Under the pieces are notes generated by a model. That model did no database searches. It was not told where the DNA came from and worked only from the letters and a program-made list of their open reading frames with translations. Shown here one piece after another: positions 1-8,586 of a stretch of 64,000 nucleotides of DNA (position 1 is the stretch's first letter; every line of letters starts with the position of its first letter). Both the position numbers and the translations under genes were made by a program. Source of the stretch: Flectobacillus roseus (lineage in GTDB: Bacteria; Bacteroidota; Bacteroidia; Cytophagales; Spirosomataceae); the NCBI RefSeq assembly GCF_030056665.1, contig NZ_JASHIG010000003.1; one strand, given 5' to 3'.

Positions 1-254
1 TCATCATACTCACCAAGGCTGGAACTGAGTTCGGCTTTGCATAGCATCAACTCAACCGAATAAGGATATTGCTCAAGTGCGATTTCGCAAGCTTGAGAAG
101 CCTCTTCGAATTTTCCTTCCTCCATATAATGCTCTACAATTTGCTCAAAAGTATCTAAGTCGAAAAAAGAGCTCTCGGCACGTTTTAACATAGATTCAAA
201 ACGTTTTACCGATTGGAGAACATCTTCATGACGGTCTTCAAAGTCTTGTTCCAT
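1..254 (-). CDS. TPR-like repeat protein, C-terminus cut by window edge
   Basis: An open frame runs from an ATG at 254 down to the window edge, giving 84 visible residues beginning MEQDFEDRHEDVLQSVKRFE. The stretch around residues 40-80 (EHYMEEGKFEEASQACEIAL, then EQYPYSVELMLCKAELSSSLG) has the helix-turn-helix pattern of tetratricopeptide repeats. TPR proteins scaffold protein-protein contacts; no partner is visible. No signal peptide is present, so a cytoplasmic location is inferred. The C-terminal part lies outside the window, so length and function cannot be judged. Confidence 0.75.
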   Translation of the reverse strand, partial: MEQDFEDRHEDVLQSVKRFESMLKRAESSFFDLDTFEQIVEHYMEEGKFEEASQACEIALEQYPYSVELMLCKAELSSSLGEYD

Positions 255-580
255 AATGGTTATAATTGGATAAGATACAATTAATACGAGGTGAAATAAC
301 GTTTTTGATTCTTATAATGCCTTATAGCTAGAAATTATAAGAGGTTATTAATAGGGGAACAATCTTCCACAATTATTTTTTACAAAACGACTATTGCTAA
401 GATAAGATTTTATTTTGAAAATTGCAAACGAGAATCTTCCCGAAAACCTGTCTGGATTAGCTCGAATTAGTTTTGTATTTTTCTAATATGTATCTGTGTT
501 CTATTGTTCAGTCTCGATACTTAATTGATTGAATGAAAGTTGATTAGTTTATCAATAATGGCAAGAGTAATCCGTCTTAT
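255..580. other. Intergenic, nothing recognised
   Basis: This 326-base AT-rich spacer separates the TPR gene start from the stop of the DinB-like gene. I see no convincing ORF, long hairpin or two-box promoter in it. Confidence 0.5.
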
Positions 581-1033
581 TTACGCCTTATCTAACAAGC
601 GTCGGTGATAATTGATTTGACCGAGATGATAAGTAAGGTGAGTAGTAAGATGTGTCAATAAATAGCCTGTTGATGTTTTTTGTTCGAAAACTAATTGAGG
701 GTATATTTCCTCTAAAGCCTCTTCTGGTAAAGTATTGAGACTTTCTTTGATTACATCGAGTGTATCACTGATTTTGTTGACAAGTTCTTTTTTTGATAAA
801 CCTTTTTGAGAAAACTCTAAAGGTCTATTTCTGATATACCCCGTTTTGCCAATTTCAGCGCCGATATAGGTATTCAGATTTCCTACTAAATGAAGTACTA
901 AGTTTCCTGCTGAATTATTAATTTCAGGAACAATCGCCCAAATGTTCTCTTCTTGCGAATATTGTACAATTTCGGCTTTAAGTTTTTGTAAATCTCGTTC
1001 AAACAGCTGTATTAAAATAGGAATTACTTTCAT
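581..1033 (-). CDS. DinB-like (DUF1572-type) four-helix protein
   Basis: The 150-residue protein has the size and pattern of the DinB/YfiT metal-binding four-helix superfamily. A conserved-looking GNLVLHLVGNL segment lies near residue 45 and an HLTTHLTYHLGQINYHRRLL segment at the C-terminus; the spaced histidines fit the usual three-His metal site. Relatives include putative thiol-dependent transferases and damage-inducible proteins, but most have no known substrate. It has no signal peptide. The gene is monocistronic or shares a transcript with the upstream SDR gene, which lies 92 bases away on the same strand. Family assignment is fairly secure; the reaction is unknown. Confidence 0.75.
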   Translation of the reverse strand: MKVIPILIQLFERDLQKLKAEIVQYSQEENIWAIVPEINNSAGNLVLHLVGNLNTYIGAEIGKTGYIRNRPLEFSQKGLSKKELVNKISDTLDVIKESLNTLPEEALEEIYPQLVFEQKTSTGYLLTHLTTHLTYHLGQINYHRRLLDKA

Positions 1034-1125
1034 GGTTCGGGGGCTAAATCAAATAAAAATAGAGTTTATAAAATGATGGTTCGTGTTAGTAATTGAATGG
1101 AAAAACGATAGCGCCTCTCTATTAT

Positions 1126-2124
1126 TTAAGCTTGTTTTTTTAACAAATTTTGCGAAACTCGGGTAATTGTCTCATCAAAACTTCTGAAATTAAAATTCAA
1201 TTGTTTTTTGATTTTGGCGTTATCAAAATAGAAATTAAACTTGGACGAACGTGCAGTTTCTTTGGTCAGGATAGGAGTGCTTCCAGTTAGCCAACTTCTC
1301 AGAGCCTCTATTCGCCAAAGTATTTCAGAAATGGTATTTGATACCGCCTTGGTTGGCGCTTTTTTTCCTAATGATTGGGATACTTTCTCAAAGAAGTTTT
1401 GAAAAGAAATCGTACCAGCGTTCAGAACAAACCTTTCGCCCACAATATCAGATGTTACAAGCTGATAGACACATTCAGAAAGGTCAAGGATATCTACATA
1501 GTTGAGGCTTCCTTTGGGATAATAAGTAGGTTCGCTGTTGGCATATTTGAATAGCTGGGTCGAACTTTTATTCCAATCTGCTTCTCCCAGAATTACCGAT
1601 GGATTGACAATTACTGCATTGAGCCCTTCGGCTACGCCTCGCCATACTTCCATTTCTGCCAAATACTTACTTTTAGCATAATTGGAATTGAGCGGATCTT
1701 CTTCCCAAGTAGATTTTTCATTAAGGGTTACTTGCTGGCCCTCAACATATTCTTGGGGTAATTTTCTGCCAAGTGCGGCTACAGAACTAATAAAGCAAAC
1801 TTTTCGAATACCCGCGTCCAAACAAGCATTAACGACATTGGCAGTCCCCTCGATGTTGACTTTATTCATCAGCTCAACATCTTTGGGCGCAAAGGAAACA
1901 ACCGCAGCAGCATGGATAACAATGTCGATACCTACCAAGGCTTTTTCCAATGACAAAACATCTAGCACATCGCCCTCAAGCCAATGGATTTGAGATTGAA
2001 TATCAGTCACTAGAGACAAATCACTGTTGGCACGACGAAACCCCGCGACTTGATGTCCTTTGTCCAAAAAATGTTTGGCAACAAAGCTTCCGACTAATCC
2101 TGTTATACCTGTTATTAATACCAT
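1126..2124 (-). CDS. NAD-dependent epimerase/dehydratase, extended SDR
   Basis: A Rossmann nucleotide-binding motif TGITGLVG sits at residues 5-12, followed by GDVLD (about residue 51) and the catalytic pair Y149 and K153 in NYAKSKYLAEM. About 332 residues is normal for extended SDR enzymes, which oxidise, reduce or epimerise sugar nucleotides, sterols or flavonoid-like alcohols. I placed the start at the ATG at 2124 (MVLITG) because the 14 extra upstream residues precede the first Rossmann strand and look non-native. The substrate cannot be told from sequence; similarity in style is to dihydroflavonol-4-reductase-like members. It is divergent from the Ppx/GppA gene with about 130 bases between. 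Confidence 0.85.
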   Translation of the reverse strand: MVLITGITGLVGSFVAKHFLDKGHQVAGFRRANSDLSLVTDIQSQIHWLEGDVLDVLSLEKALVGIDIVIHAAAVVSFAPKDVELMNKVNIEGTANVVNACLDAGIRKVCFISSVAALGRKLPQEYVEGQQVTLNEKSTWEEDPLNSNYAKSKYLAEMEVWRGVAEGLNAVIVNPSVILGEADWNKSSTQLFKYANSEPTYYPKGSLNYVDILDLSECVYQLVTSDIVGERFVLNAGTISFQNFFEKVSQSLGKKAPTKAVSNTISEILWRIEALRSWLTGSTPILTKETARSSKFNFYFDNAKIKKQLNFNFRSFDETITRVSQNLLKKQA

Positions 2125-2252
2125 ACTGTAAAGATAACTATAGAGTTTTTTCCAGACAAAGAACACGAAGTTTTTCGGTGAAAGTTCGTTTGTAGGAGAA
2201 GAATCGTGTTTCTTTGTAATTCACTCAAGGTGAGAAATTAGCGATAGCAAAT

Positions 2253-3182
2253 ATGAGAAAAGCAATTATTGATTTAGGAACGAATACTTTTCAACTCTTG
2301 GTAGTTGAACAAGAAGGGCAAGATTTTCAAATTATACATGAAGATAGTTATGCTGCCAAAATTGGACAAGGCGGTATTTCGAAAGGTATTATTACTCAAG
2401 AAGGAATAGCTAGAGCTATTGCAGGATTAAATTATTTTAAGACCATTTTAGAAAAAGAGGATGTGTCACTAGCAAATGTAAAAGCTATGGCAACCAGTGC
2501 CGTACGGAATGCTTCAAATGGTCAAGAGTTTTGTGAAAAAATTATTGAAGCCACAGGTATCAGTATCCAAGTTATTTCGGGTGATGAAGAAGCAGGATTG
2601 ATATATGAGGGAGTGAAGCTAGGGACGCAAATCGGACGAACACCGTCGATGATTATTGATATTGGTGGAGGAAGTGTCGAGTTTATCATTTGTGATGCAA
2701 CAAAGGTTTTTTGGAAACAAAGTTTTGAGATAGGCGGTCAACGATTGATGGATCAATTTATGAGTACTGACCCTATTTCGCCTCGCTCGGTAGGGTTAAT
2801 GCGAGATTATTTGGAAGATGCTCTTTTGCCATTGACCAATGCTGTACACCAATATGCTCCTGAATGTATTATTGGCTCGGCAGGTTCGTTTGAGACTTTA
2901 GTGGATATGTATTGGCATAAGCTTCATGGAGAATGGTCGCCAAGAGAACAAGTAAGTTTTGACTTACCGATAAGTTCTTTCAAAGAATCTTTTTTGGCCT
3001 TAGTCTCGCAAGATAGAGAAAAGCGAATGCAAATTCCTGGGATGATAGAGTTACGTGTAGATATGATTGTAGTTGGGGTTTGTTTGATAGATTTTATCTT
3101 GAAAAGATATGATATTGAGCAAATTAAGGTATCGACTTATGCGTTGAAGGAGGGAGTATTAGCAAAGTTGTTGAATCAATAA
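2253..3182 (+). CDS. Ppx/GppA family phosphatase (exopolyphosphatase-like)
   Basis: This 309-residue ASKHA-fold protein begins with the phosphate-binding loop IDLGTNTFQLLV (residues 6-17) and has the second nucleotide/phosphate loop IDIGGGSVEFI near residue 139. Family members hydrolyse terminal phosphates of polyphosphate or pppGpp. At 309 residues it is the short form lacking the C-terminal HD-like domain of E. coli Ppx, which is common in Bacteroidota. No polyphosphate kinase lies nearby, so it cannot be decided whether polyphosphate or guanosine pentaphosphate is the main substrate. Start chosen at the ATG preceding RKAIIDLGTNTF. Confidence 0.88.
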   Translation: MRKAIIDLGTNTFQLLVVEQEGQDFQIIHEDSYAAKIGQGGISKGIITQEGIARAIAGLNYFKTILEKEDVSLANVKAMATSAVRNASNGQEFCEKIIEATGISIQVISGDEEAGLIYEGVKLGTQIGRTPSMIIDIGGGSVEFIICDATKVFWKQSFEIGGQRLMDQFMSTDPISPRSVGLMRDYLEDALLPLTNAVHQYAPECIIGSAGSFETLVDMYWHKLHGEWSPREQVSFDLPISSFKESFLALVSQDREKRMQIPGMIELRVDMIVVGVCLIDFILKRYDIEQIKVSTYALKEGVLAKLLNQ

Positions 3183-3271
3183 GTTAGGAATAAAATACCT
3201 GCTTTTAGCCTATCGACTACAGCTAACGGCCCCAAGTGGTTATCCATAATTTTCCAAAAACTACTGACATA

Positions 3272-3913
3272 ATGCCTTTACACGAAATTCAAGTGACTAA
3301 AACCGCTCGTTACTACACCATTGGCGAGTGGTCCGAAAAAACACGTAAAGTGATTTTCGTACTACATGGTTACGGACAGTTAGGAGAGTTTTTTATCCAA
3401 AAGTTTAAAGAATTAGCATCAGAAGATACTTTAATTGTTGCGCCTGAGGCATTATCAAGATTCTATCTTAATGGATTTTCGGGTAGGGTAGGAGCAACTT
3501 GGATGACCAAAGAGTCGAGAGATACCGAGATTTTGGATTACCTCAATTACCTCAATAAATTGTTGGATACCATATTGATGGATTTGAATCCTTTTGATGT
3601 AGAGATAGAATTATTGGGTTTTTCTCAGGGTTGTGCTACTGCTGCAAGATGGTTTGAAGTGCAATCAGAAGCATTTCAAAGATTAATTCTTTGGGCAGGG
3701 TATTTTTCGGAAGGCATATCAGAGGTAGTGAGTCCTTCCCATTTTGCAGATAAACCTCTGGTGTATGTGTATGGGAAAAAAGATGAAATTTTGGAGCAAG
3801 CAAAATTTGATGATTTTCTAAAGTCGTTGAAACAAGCTGTTCCTTCCATCGAAATTATTGAATTTGAAGGAGGACATCAGATCAATACGAAGGTGCTGAG
3901 ACAAATTTTTTGA
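3272..3913 (+). CDS. Alpha/beta hydrolase, carboxylesterase/phospholipase type
   Basis: The 213-residue protein carries FVLHGYGQLG as the oxyanion region, the nucleophile elbow LGFSQG, an acidic residue in YGKKDEIL and a final GGHQI histidine, giving a plausible Ser-Asp-His triad. It resembles the YpfH/phospholipase-carboxylesterase group of small serine hydrolases. An upstream in-frame start at 3236 would add 12 residues of poor quality, so the ATG at 3272 is preferred. No signal peptide, so cytoplasmic. It follows the phosphatase gene by 89 bases on the same strand; part of that spacer holds a degenerate copy of a dispersed repeat. Natural substrate unknown. Confidence 0.82.
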   Translation: MPLHEIQVTKTARYYTIGEWSEKTRKVIFVLHGYGQLGEFFIQKFKELASEDTLIVAPEALSRFYLNGFSGRVGATWMTKESRDTEILDYLNYLNKLLDTILMDLNPFDVEIELLGFSQGCATAARWFEVQSEAFQRLILWAGYFSEGISEVVSPSHFADKPLVYVYGKKDEILEQAKFDDFLKSLKQAVPSIEIIEFEGGHQINTKVLRQIF

Positions 3914-4236
3914 GTCGGTGCTTCATTTTTATCAAACGGTAAAAAGAAAGTCGTTTTTCTATGCTACTTTAGTAAAATGAAGTTTTTGGATAAGTATAAT
4001 AACTACTTTAAACTCATACCCTACAGTACAGCAACTGGCTTTTTTTTGACTTAGTTATATCATATTACTTAAATTTTTTCGTTAAACTTGTTGAAAATTT
4101 AGTTCGTACATGTAACAACTCGTGCGACAATCGCAATAATTTGCAATTAAGGTAACTCAATAATTAATCAATTTCCTACAAATCAAATTAGCCGTATTTT
4201 TCAATTAGGAAAATACGCTTTTACCTGTAAAAACTT
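3914..4236. other. Intergenic leader of the proton-channel pair
   Basis: AT-rich spacer of 323 bases with no ORF. Its one clear structure is a 10-bp stem at 4193-4217 (arms cgtatttttc and ggaaaatacg, 5-nt loop), ending 19 bases before the ATG of the ExbB-like gene. It may be a 5'UTR element or a weak terminator. No two-box promoter was found. Confidence 0.45.
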
Positions 4237-4950
4237 ATGACTACTCTTCTAAGTATCTTATTACAGACAACTACTTTTGAACCCGACACAACATCTACTA
4301 CGGTAACAACTGTTACCAAGGTTGGAGAGGACCTAAACTTATTTGGCCTTTTAGAAAAAGGTGGATGGGTTATGATTCCTATTTTTGTATTGTTTTTTAT
4401 TGCTCTTTTCTTGTTTGTCGAGAGATACAGATATATCAGTAAAACGTCTAGATTGGACAATACATTTTTATTTTCAATCAAGGAAATGCTTTTTGCAGGT
4501 AACATCCAAGGTGCTATCAACTATTGCAAAACCTCTCCATTCCCAATTGCTCGTTTATTAGAAAAAGGCTTAAATCGTATTGGGTCACCTATGCGCGATA
4601 TCGAAAATGCCATCGAAAACTCAGCACGTGTAGAGATTTATAACATGGAGAAAAACTTGGGTATCTTATCAGCAATTGCCAAAATTGCCCCAATGTTTGG
4701 TTTCTTGGGTACTGTTTCGGGTATGATTCGTACATTCCACAACATTTCGGTAGCCAATAAAATTGACATCAGTACTATCGCAAGTGGTATTTATGAAAAA
4801 ATGGTAACTTCAGCAACAGGTTTGATGGTAGGTATCATTGCGTACTTCTTCTATACGATTTTGACAACAATGATTGATCGTACAGTAAACAAAATGGAAG
4901 TTACTGCGATCGACTTTTTGGATATTCTTCACAAACCAGCCTCTAAATAA
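4237..4950 (+). CDS. MotA/TolQ/ExbB proton-channel protein
   Basis: The 237-residue protein has a hydrophobic first membrane segment at about 43-66 (MIPIFVLFFIALFLFVERY), a cytoplasmic stretch, and a second and third segment including GFLGTVSGMIRTFHNI and the final SATGLMVGIIAYFFYTIL. The GFLGTVxGM motif is the signature of this family. With the ExbD-like protein encoded 25 bases downstream it would form an inner-membrane proton channel that energises TonB or Tol-type transenvelope proteins. No tonB, tolA, tolB or pal gene follows, so it cannot be assigned to the ExbB or TolQ role. A stem-loop ends 19 bases before the start. Confidence 0.92.
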   Translation: MTTLLSILLQTTTFEPDTTSTTVTTVTKVGEDLNLFGLLEKGGWVMIPIFVLFFIALFLFVERYRYISKTSRLDNTFLFSIKEMLFAGNIQGAINYCKTSPFPIARLLEKGLNRIGSPMRDIENAIENSARVEIYNMEKNLGILSAIAKIAPMFGFLGTVSGMIRTFHNISVANKIDISTIASGIYEKMVTSATGLMVGIIAYFFYTILTTMIDRTVNKMEVTAIDFLDILHKPASK

Positions 4951-4975
4951 TAGAGCTCTTTAATTTGAAGTAAAT

Positions 4976-5374
4976 ATGAACATTAGAAAAAGAGCTAGAG
5001 AACAATCAGAAGTAGAAACTGGAGCCTTAGCGGATATCCTATTCTTCTTGATGATGTTTTTCTTGATGATATCAACCTTGGCAAGCCCAGATGCTATTAA
5101 GCTGCTTTTGCCAGAATCAAGCTCAGCAGAACAAACGGCTACCAAAGAAAACATTCGTTTGACTGTAGATGAGAATGATAATTATTTTGTAGATGATAAT
5201 CCCGTACAAGCTGATCAATTGGAAGCTTACTTGGCTGAACAAGCCAAAGCTAAAAATTCGGAAACGGTAGTTTTACGTATTTCAAAAGACCGTACTGTAC
5301 AGGAATTAGCAAAAATTTACGACGTGGTGGCCAAATTGAATTTGGCGCTGGTAATGGCCACAGAAAAGCAATAA
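4976..5374 (+). CDS. ExbD/TolR biopolymer transport protein
   Basis: The 132-residue protein has a short basic cytoplasmic N-terminus, then one membrane helix at about 16-38 (LADILFFLMMFFLMISTLAS) containing the family aspartate D19 that carries protons, and a periplasmic domain with VDENDNYFVDDNPV and RISKDRTVQELAKIYDVV. It pairs with the channel subunit just upstream in a two-gene operon, closed by a strong terminator 17 bases after the stop. As with its partner, ExbD versus TolR cannot be decided from context. Confidence 0.92.
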   Translation: MNIRKRAREQSEVETGALADILFFLMMFFLMISTLASPDAIKLLLPESSSAEQTATKENIRLTVDENDNYFVDDNPVQADQLEAYLAEQAKAKNSETVVLRISKDRTVQELAKIYDVVAKLNLALVMATEKQ

Positions 5375-5390
5375 GGGTAAATACTCAAAA

Positions 5391-5425
5391 AAATAGCCGT
5401 TACGAAAGTGACGGCTATTTTTTTT
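5391..5425 (+). terminator. Rho-independent terminator of the proton-channel operon
   Basis: A 12-bp stem with one G-U pair (arms aaatagccgtta and tgacggctattt, cgaaag loop) runs directly into eight Ts. It starts 17 bases after the ExbD stop. Confidence 0.9.
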
Positions 5426-5472
5426 GCCTTGAGAATATCTATTAATTTCACAGTGCTAAGAAGTTGTTGGAG

Positions 5473-5497
5473 TAGAAGCCCTGAGGGGCTTACTACC
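5473..5497 (+). promoter_or_regulatory. Hairpin upstream of the MgtC-family gene
   Basis: The inverted arms gtagaagccc and ggggcttactac form a GC-rich stem in an AT-rich spacer, 38 bases before the MgtC-family start and after the previous terminator. It would lie in the 5'UTR if transcription starts between the terminator and the hairpin. No T tract follows, so it is not an obvious terminator. Confidence 0.4.
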
Positions 5498-5534
5498 ATT
5501 TAATGATAAAAATCTGTAAAGAAAAAATATACGT

Positions 5535-6206
5535 ATGTTTTTAATGGGAGATTGGGAGATTCTTTGGAATCATATTGTACATGACGAAGATATAATCAAA
5601 CTGCTTGCTTCTACTTTTGTAGGAGCGATCATTGGAGGCGAACGCGAGTATCATAGTAAATCTGCAGGTTTGCGAACATTTACTTTGATAGCGGTTGGTT
5701 CTACCATTTTTACCATTCTTTCTGAAAAAGTAGGAATGGGTGCCTCTCCTGATAGGATTTCGGCCAATATTGTTACTGGTGTAGGCTTTTTAGGTGCTGG
5801 AATCATCTTCAAAGTAGATGATCGTGTAAAAGGGCTTACCACAGCCGCTATTATCTGGGTTACTGCTGCACTAGGTATGGCTATTGGCGATGGGCATATT
5901 TTACTTTCTTTTTTTGGCGCAATTATGGTATTTATGATTTTGCAGTTTTTTATCGTTATGGAACGTTGGATTCATAGATATGGCGAAACTCGTAATTACA
6001 AAATTGTTATTAAGAAAGGCGACGAAGGATTTCTTAGAATGGAGGAAATTTTTAGACAAATAAAAGTACAAGCCAAGAAAGGTAAACAGATTTATAAGGA
6101 TGATACTATAACTTGCTATTGGTCGGTAAGAGGCAAAACGTCTCGACATGAGCGTCTTGCGAAAAAACTGATACTCGAACCTCATGTAATTGAATTAGAG
6201 TTTTAG
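5535..6206 (+). CDS. MgtC/SapB family inner-membrane protein
   Basis: The 223-residue protein has the MgtC N-terminal membrane domain: LLASTFVGAIIGGEREYHSKSAGLRTFTLIAVGSTIFTIL is split over the first helices, with the conserved ERE and GLRT motifs, then VTGVGFLGAGIIF and GLTTAAIIWVTAALGMAIG. A basic cytoplasmic C-terminal domain of about 70 residues follows. In other bacteria MgtC proteins affect magnesium homeostasis and F-type ATPase; some SapB-type members have no proven role. Either the ATG at 5535 or the one at 5544 could be used. It stands alone between a terminator and a 600-base spacer. Confidence 0.88.
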   Translation: MFLMGDWEILWNHIVHDEDIIKLLASTFVGAIIGGEREYHSKSAGLRTFTLIAVGSTIFTILSEKVGMGASPDRISANIVTGVGFLGAGIIFKVDDRVKGLTTAAIIWVTAALGMAIGDGHILLSFFGAIMVFMILQFFIVMERWIHRYGETRNYKIVIKKGDEGFLRMEEIFRQIKVQAKKGKQIYKDDTITCYWSVRGKTSRHERLAKKLILEPHVIELEF

Positions 6207-6818
6207 ATAAAATCGACTTGATTTTTGTGGAATACGACAGTAGACCTTATAAAGCCTTCATTACCTGGTGCTTGTGATAATTTTAGCGATTCTAATATAT
6301 CGTAATTCGAATAAAAGATGATAAAAATATTTTTTAAAAAGACCTGTTAGTGTGTTGTAAAAGTGAATTATTTTCTGGTTCACAAACTCATTGAGACGTG
6401 TTTTGTTGTATATTTATAATGAATAACTTTTCGATTAGATTATTTTATCATCATTGTAGATAAATAACCAATCATCATACGCTCCTAAGTATCCTCGATT
6501 TGATGAACCCCTTTGTTATAAGTTAGTGGGTAAAATTAAATAATTTTTACCCGCAATAGGCATTAAGCTATATGCAGTATGCTGAAATTAATAGGCGTTT
6601 CTAATGAAATCATGATTATTTTTTTGCTAAATGCCTACGGCTTACAGCCTTCGTAAGTAATCGTGCGTAGTTGAGTTGAACGAATTAATGAGATGAAATT
6701 TCAGTAATCATAATTTTACACGCAATACTCATCGCTCAGAATTCAGGACTCATGCTTAATGTGGTTCTATTTATCCTATCATTTATGCAAACCTTACTTA
6801 ATCAAGTCGGTTGATATT
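6207..6818. other. Intergenic with a palindrome and a degenerate dispersed repeat
   Basis: This 612-base AT-rich spacer has no credible ORF of its own. It holds an inverted repeat at 6528-6552 (gggtaaaatt ... aatttttaccc) and, at about 6555-6660, words such as gcattaagc and gcctacggcttacagc that recur in the repeats at 21.1, 50.7 and 60.0 kb. A long 5' leader of the kinase gene may lie here, but I found no full promoter. Confidence 0.45.
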
Positions 6819-8510
6819 ATGATTTTTCCAAAAATACCAGAAAACGAAACAGAAAGACTAGATACCCTAAAGGCGTATAAAATACTAGATACACTTCCAG
6901 AAAAGGATTTTGATGATATCGTAAGAATAGCTTCTCAAATATGTCAAACCCCTATTTCTACAATTACTATTGTCGATGAAAATCGTCAGTGGTTTAAAGC
7001 TAAAAATGGGATAGACGGAGATGGCGGTCCGCGTGAACTATCCTTTTGTGCTCATGCGATTGTACAGCCCGATCGTCCTTTTATTATCGAAGATGCACGA
7101 CAAGACGAACGTTTTTCAGATAACCCGCTGACGATAGGTTCTCCTTATGTGGTTTTTTATGCAGGAATACCGCTTGTCGCAGAAAATGGGCATGCTTTGG
7201 GTACTTTGTGCGTGATAGATAGTAGTCCCCGCTCACTCAAGGAAGAGCAAGTGGTTGCACTCAAGGCGCTTGCATCACAGGCAATGGGGCAGTTGGAGCT
7301 CCGTAAAAAGACCTTCGAGTTGATGGAAACCAAGGAAAGTTTGGAGCTCAAAAACTTTGCTTTGACCGAAGCTAAAGACAATTTGGAGGTTGCCTTGAAA
7401 GCTAAGTCTACCTTTTTGTCGATGATGAGCCATGAAATACGCTCGCCTTTGCATGCGATTTTAGGTAACATCAACCTGCTTTTGGAAGAATCTCCCAGAC
7501 CAGACCAAGAAGACCCTCTCAATGTATTAAGGTTTACAGGGGAAACATTATTGTCAATCATCAACGATATTTTAGACTTTAGTAAGCTAGAAGCTGGAAA
7601 GGTACAACTCGAAAATATTAGTTTTAATGTTCGAGAGTTGGTGAAAAATATTGCAAGTATCAACTTGCATCGAGCCAAAGATCAAGGCAATAAAATACTG
7701 ATTGAGATTGCTGACAATGTGCCTAATTATGTGGGTGGCGACCCTATAAGACTGGTACAGGTGATCAATAATCTTGTGTCTAATGCAGTAAAGTTTACAA
7801 AAAATGGCACGATTACCATAAGAGTTACCTTGAAGGAACAACTCGAAACGGATAATATTCTTACCATAGAAGTCATCGATACGGGGATAGGAATTCCTCA
7901 AGAAGCCGTAAATCAGATTTTTGAAGAGTTTGTTCAAGCATCCAATAAAACTACCCGTCAGTTTGGGGGTACAGGTTTGGGATTGGCCATTATTCGTAAA
8001 ATACTTGAACTGTTTGGCACTCGTATTTTTGTTGAAAGTGAAGTTGGTAAAGGCTCTACTTTTAAATTTGATTTGACTGTAGGACAGGTGCAGCAGGAGG
8101 TCGTAAAGAAAGATACAGTTGCGAACTTTAACTTTGAAGGTTTCAATGTCATGGCAATAGATGACAACGATATTAACCTCATTATCATTAACAGAAGTTT
8201 ACAAAAGAAAGGTATTTCGGTAAAAACCTTTAATAATGGCATTGATGCTTTAGAATCTTTGAAAGCGGGCACACATTATGATTTGATCATAGTTGATTTA
8301 CAAATGCCAGAAATGAGTGGATTCGAGTTTGCAGAGGAAGTGAGGAAATTTTCGGAGATACCTATTATCGCTAGCTCTGCTGATAATAATACAGAAACAA
8401 TAGAAATGGCACTTAGCACAGGGATGAATGATTATTTATTGAAGCCCCACACGCCACAAGATTTATACATTTTGCTTGCTCAACATTTGAGTTATATCAC
8501 AGAAGAATAA
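6819..8510 (+). CDS. GAF-domain hybrid sensor histidine kinase
   Basis: Domains in order: GAF at about 20-160 (ISTITIVDENRQWFK, SFCAHAI, GTLCVID), a short coiled coil, HisKA with the phosphoacceptor H205 in SMMSHEIRSP, HATPase with N box SNAVKFTKNG, G1 DTGIGIP and G2 GGTGLGLA, then a receiver domain with acidic pair IDDND and phosphoacceptor D493 in VDLQMPEMS, ending with K in LLKPHTP. It lacks membrane helices, so it senses a cytoplasmic signal. The frame is open upstream to 6759, but the ATG at 6819 precedes the typical PxNExxRL motif of this family and is preferred. No partner regulator or Hpt gene is adjacent. Confidence 0.92.
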   Translation: MIFPKIPENETERLDTLKAYKILDTLPEKDFDDIVRIASQICQTPISTITIVDENRQWFKAKNGIDGDGGPRELSFCAHAIVQPDRPFIIEDARQDERFSDNPLTIGSPYVVFYAGIPLVAENGHALGTLCVIDSSPRSLKEEQVVALKALASQAMGQLELRKKTFELMETKESLELKNFALTEAKDNLEVALKAKSTFLSMMSHEIRSPLHAILGNINLLLEESPRPDQEDPLNVLRFTGETLLSIINDILDFSKLEAGKVQLENISFNVRELVKNIASINLHRAKDQGNKILIEIADNVPNYVGGDPIRLVQVINNLVSNAVKFTKNGTITIRVTLKEQLETDNILTIEVIDTGIGIPQEAVNQIFEEFVQASNKTTRQFGGTGLGLAIIRKILELFGTRIFVESEVGKGSTFKFDLTVGQVQQEVVKKDTVANFNFEGFNVMAIDDNDINLIIINRSLQKKGISVKTFNNGIDALESLKAGTHYDLIIVDLQMPEMSGFEFAEEVRKFSEIPIIASSADNNTETIEMALSTGMNDYLLKPHTPQDLYILLAQHLSYITEE

Positions 8511-8515
8511 AAAAT

Positions 8516-8547
8516 AGGTCAGCAAGGAATATCCTGCTGACCTTTAT
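8516..8547. terminator. Terminator between convergent genes
   Basis: Stem arms aggtcagca and tgctgacct, extended inward, sit between the kinase stop and the hexosaminidase stop, with a T-rich run on the plus side. It may serve both genes. Confidence 0.75.
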
Positions 8548-8586
8548 TATTTATAGGAAAATTGGGAGTTACTGGTTTGCGTGGCT

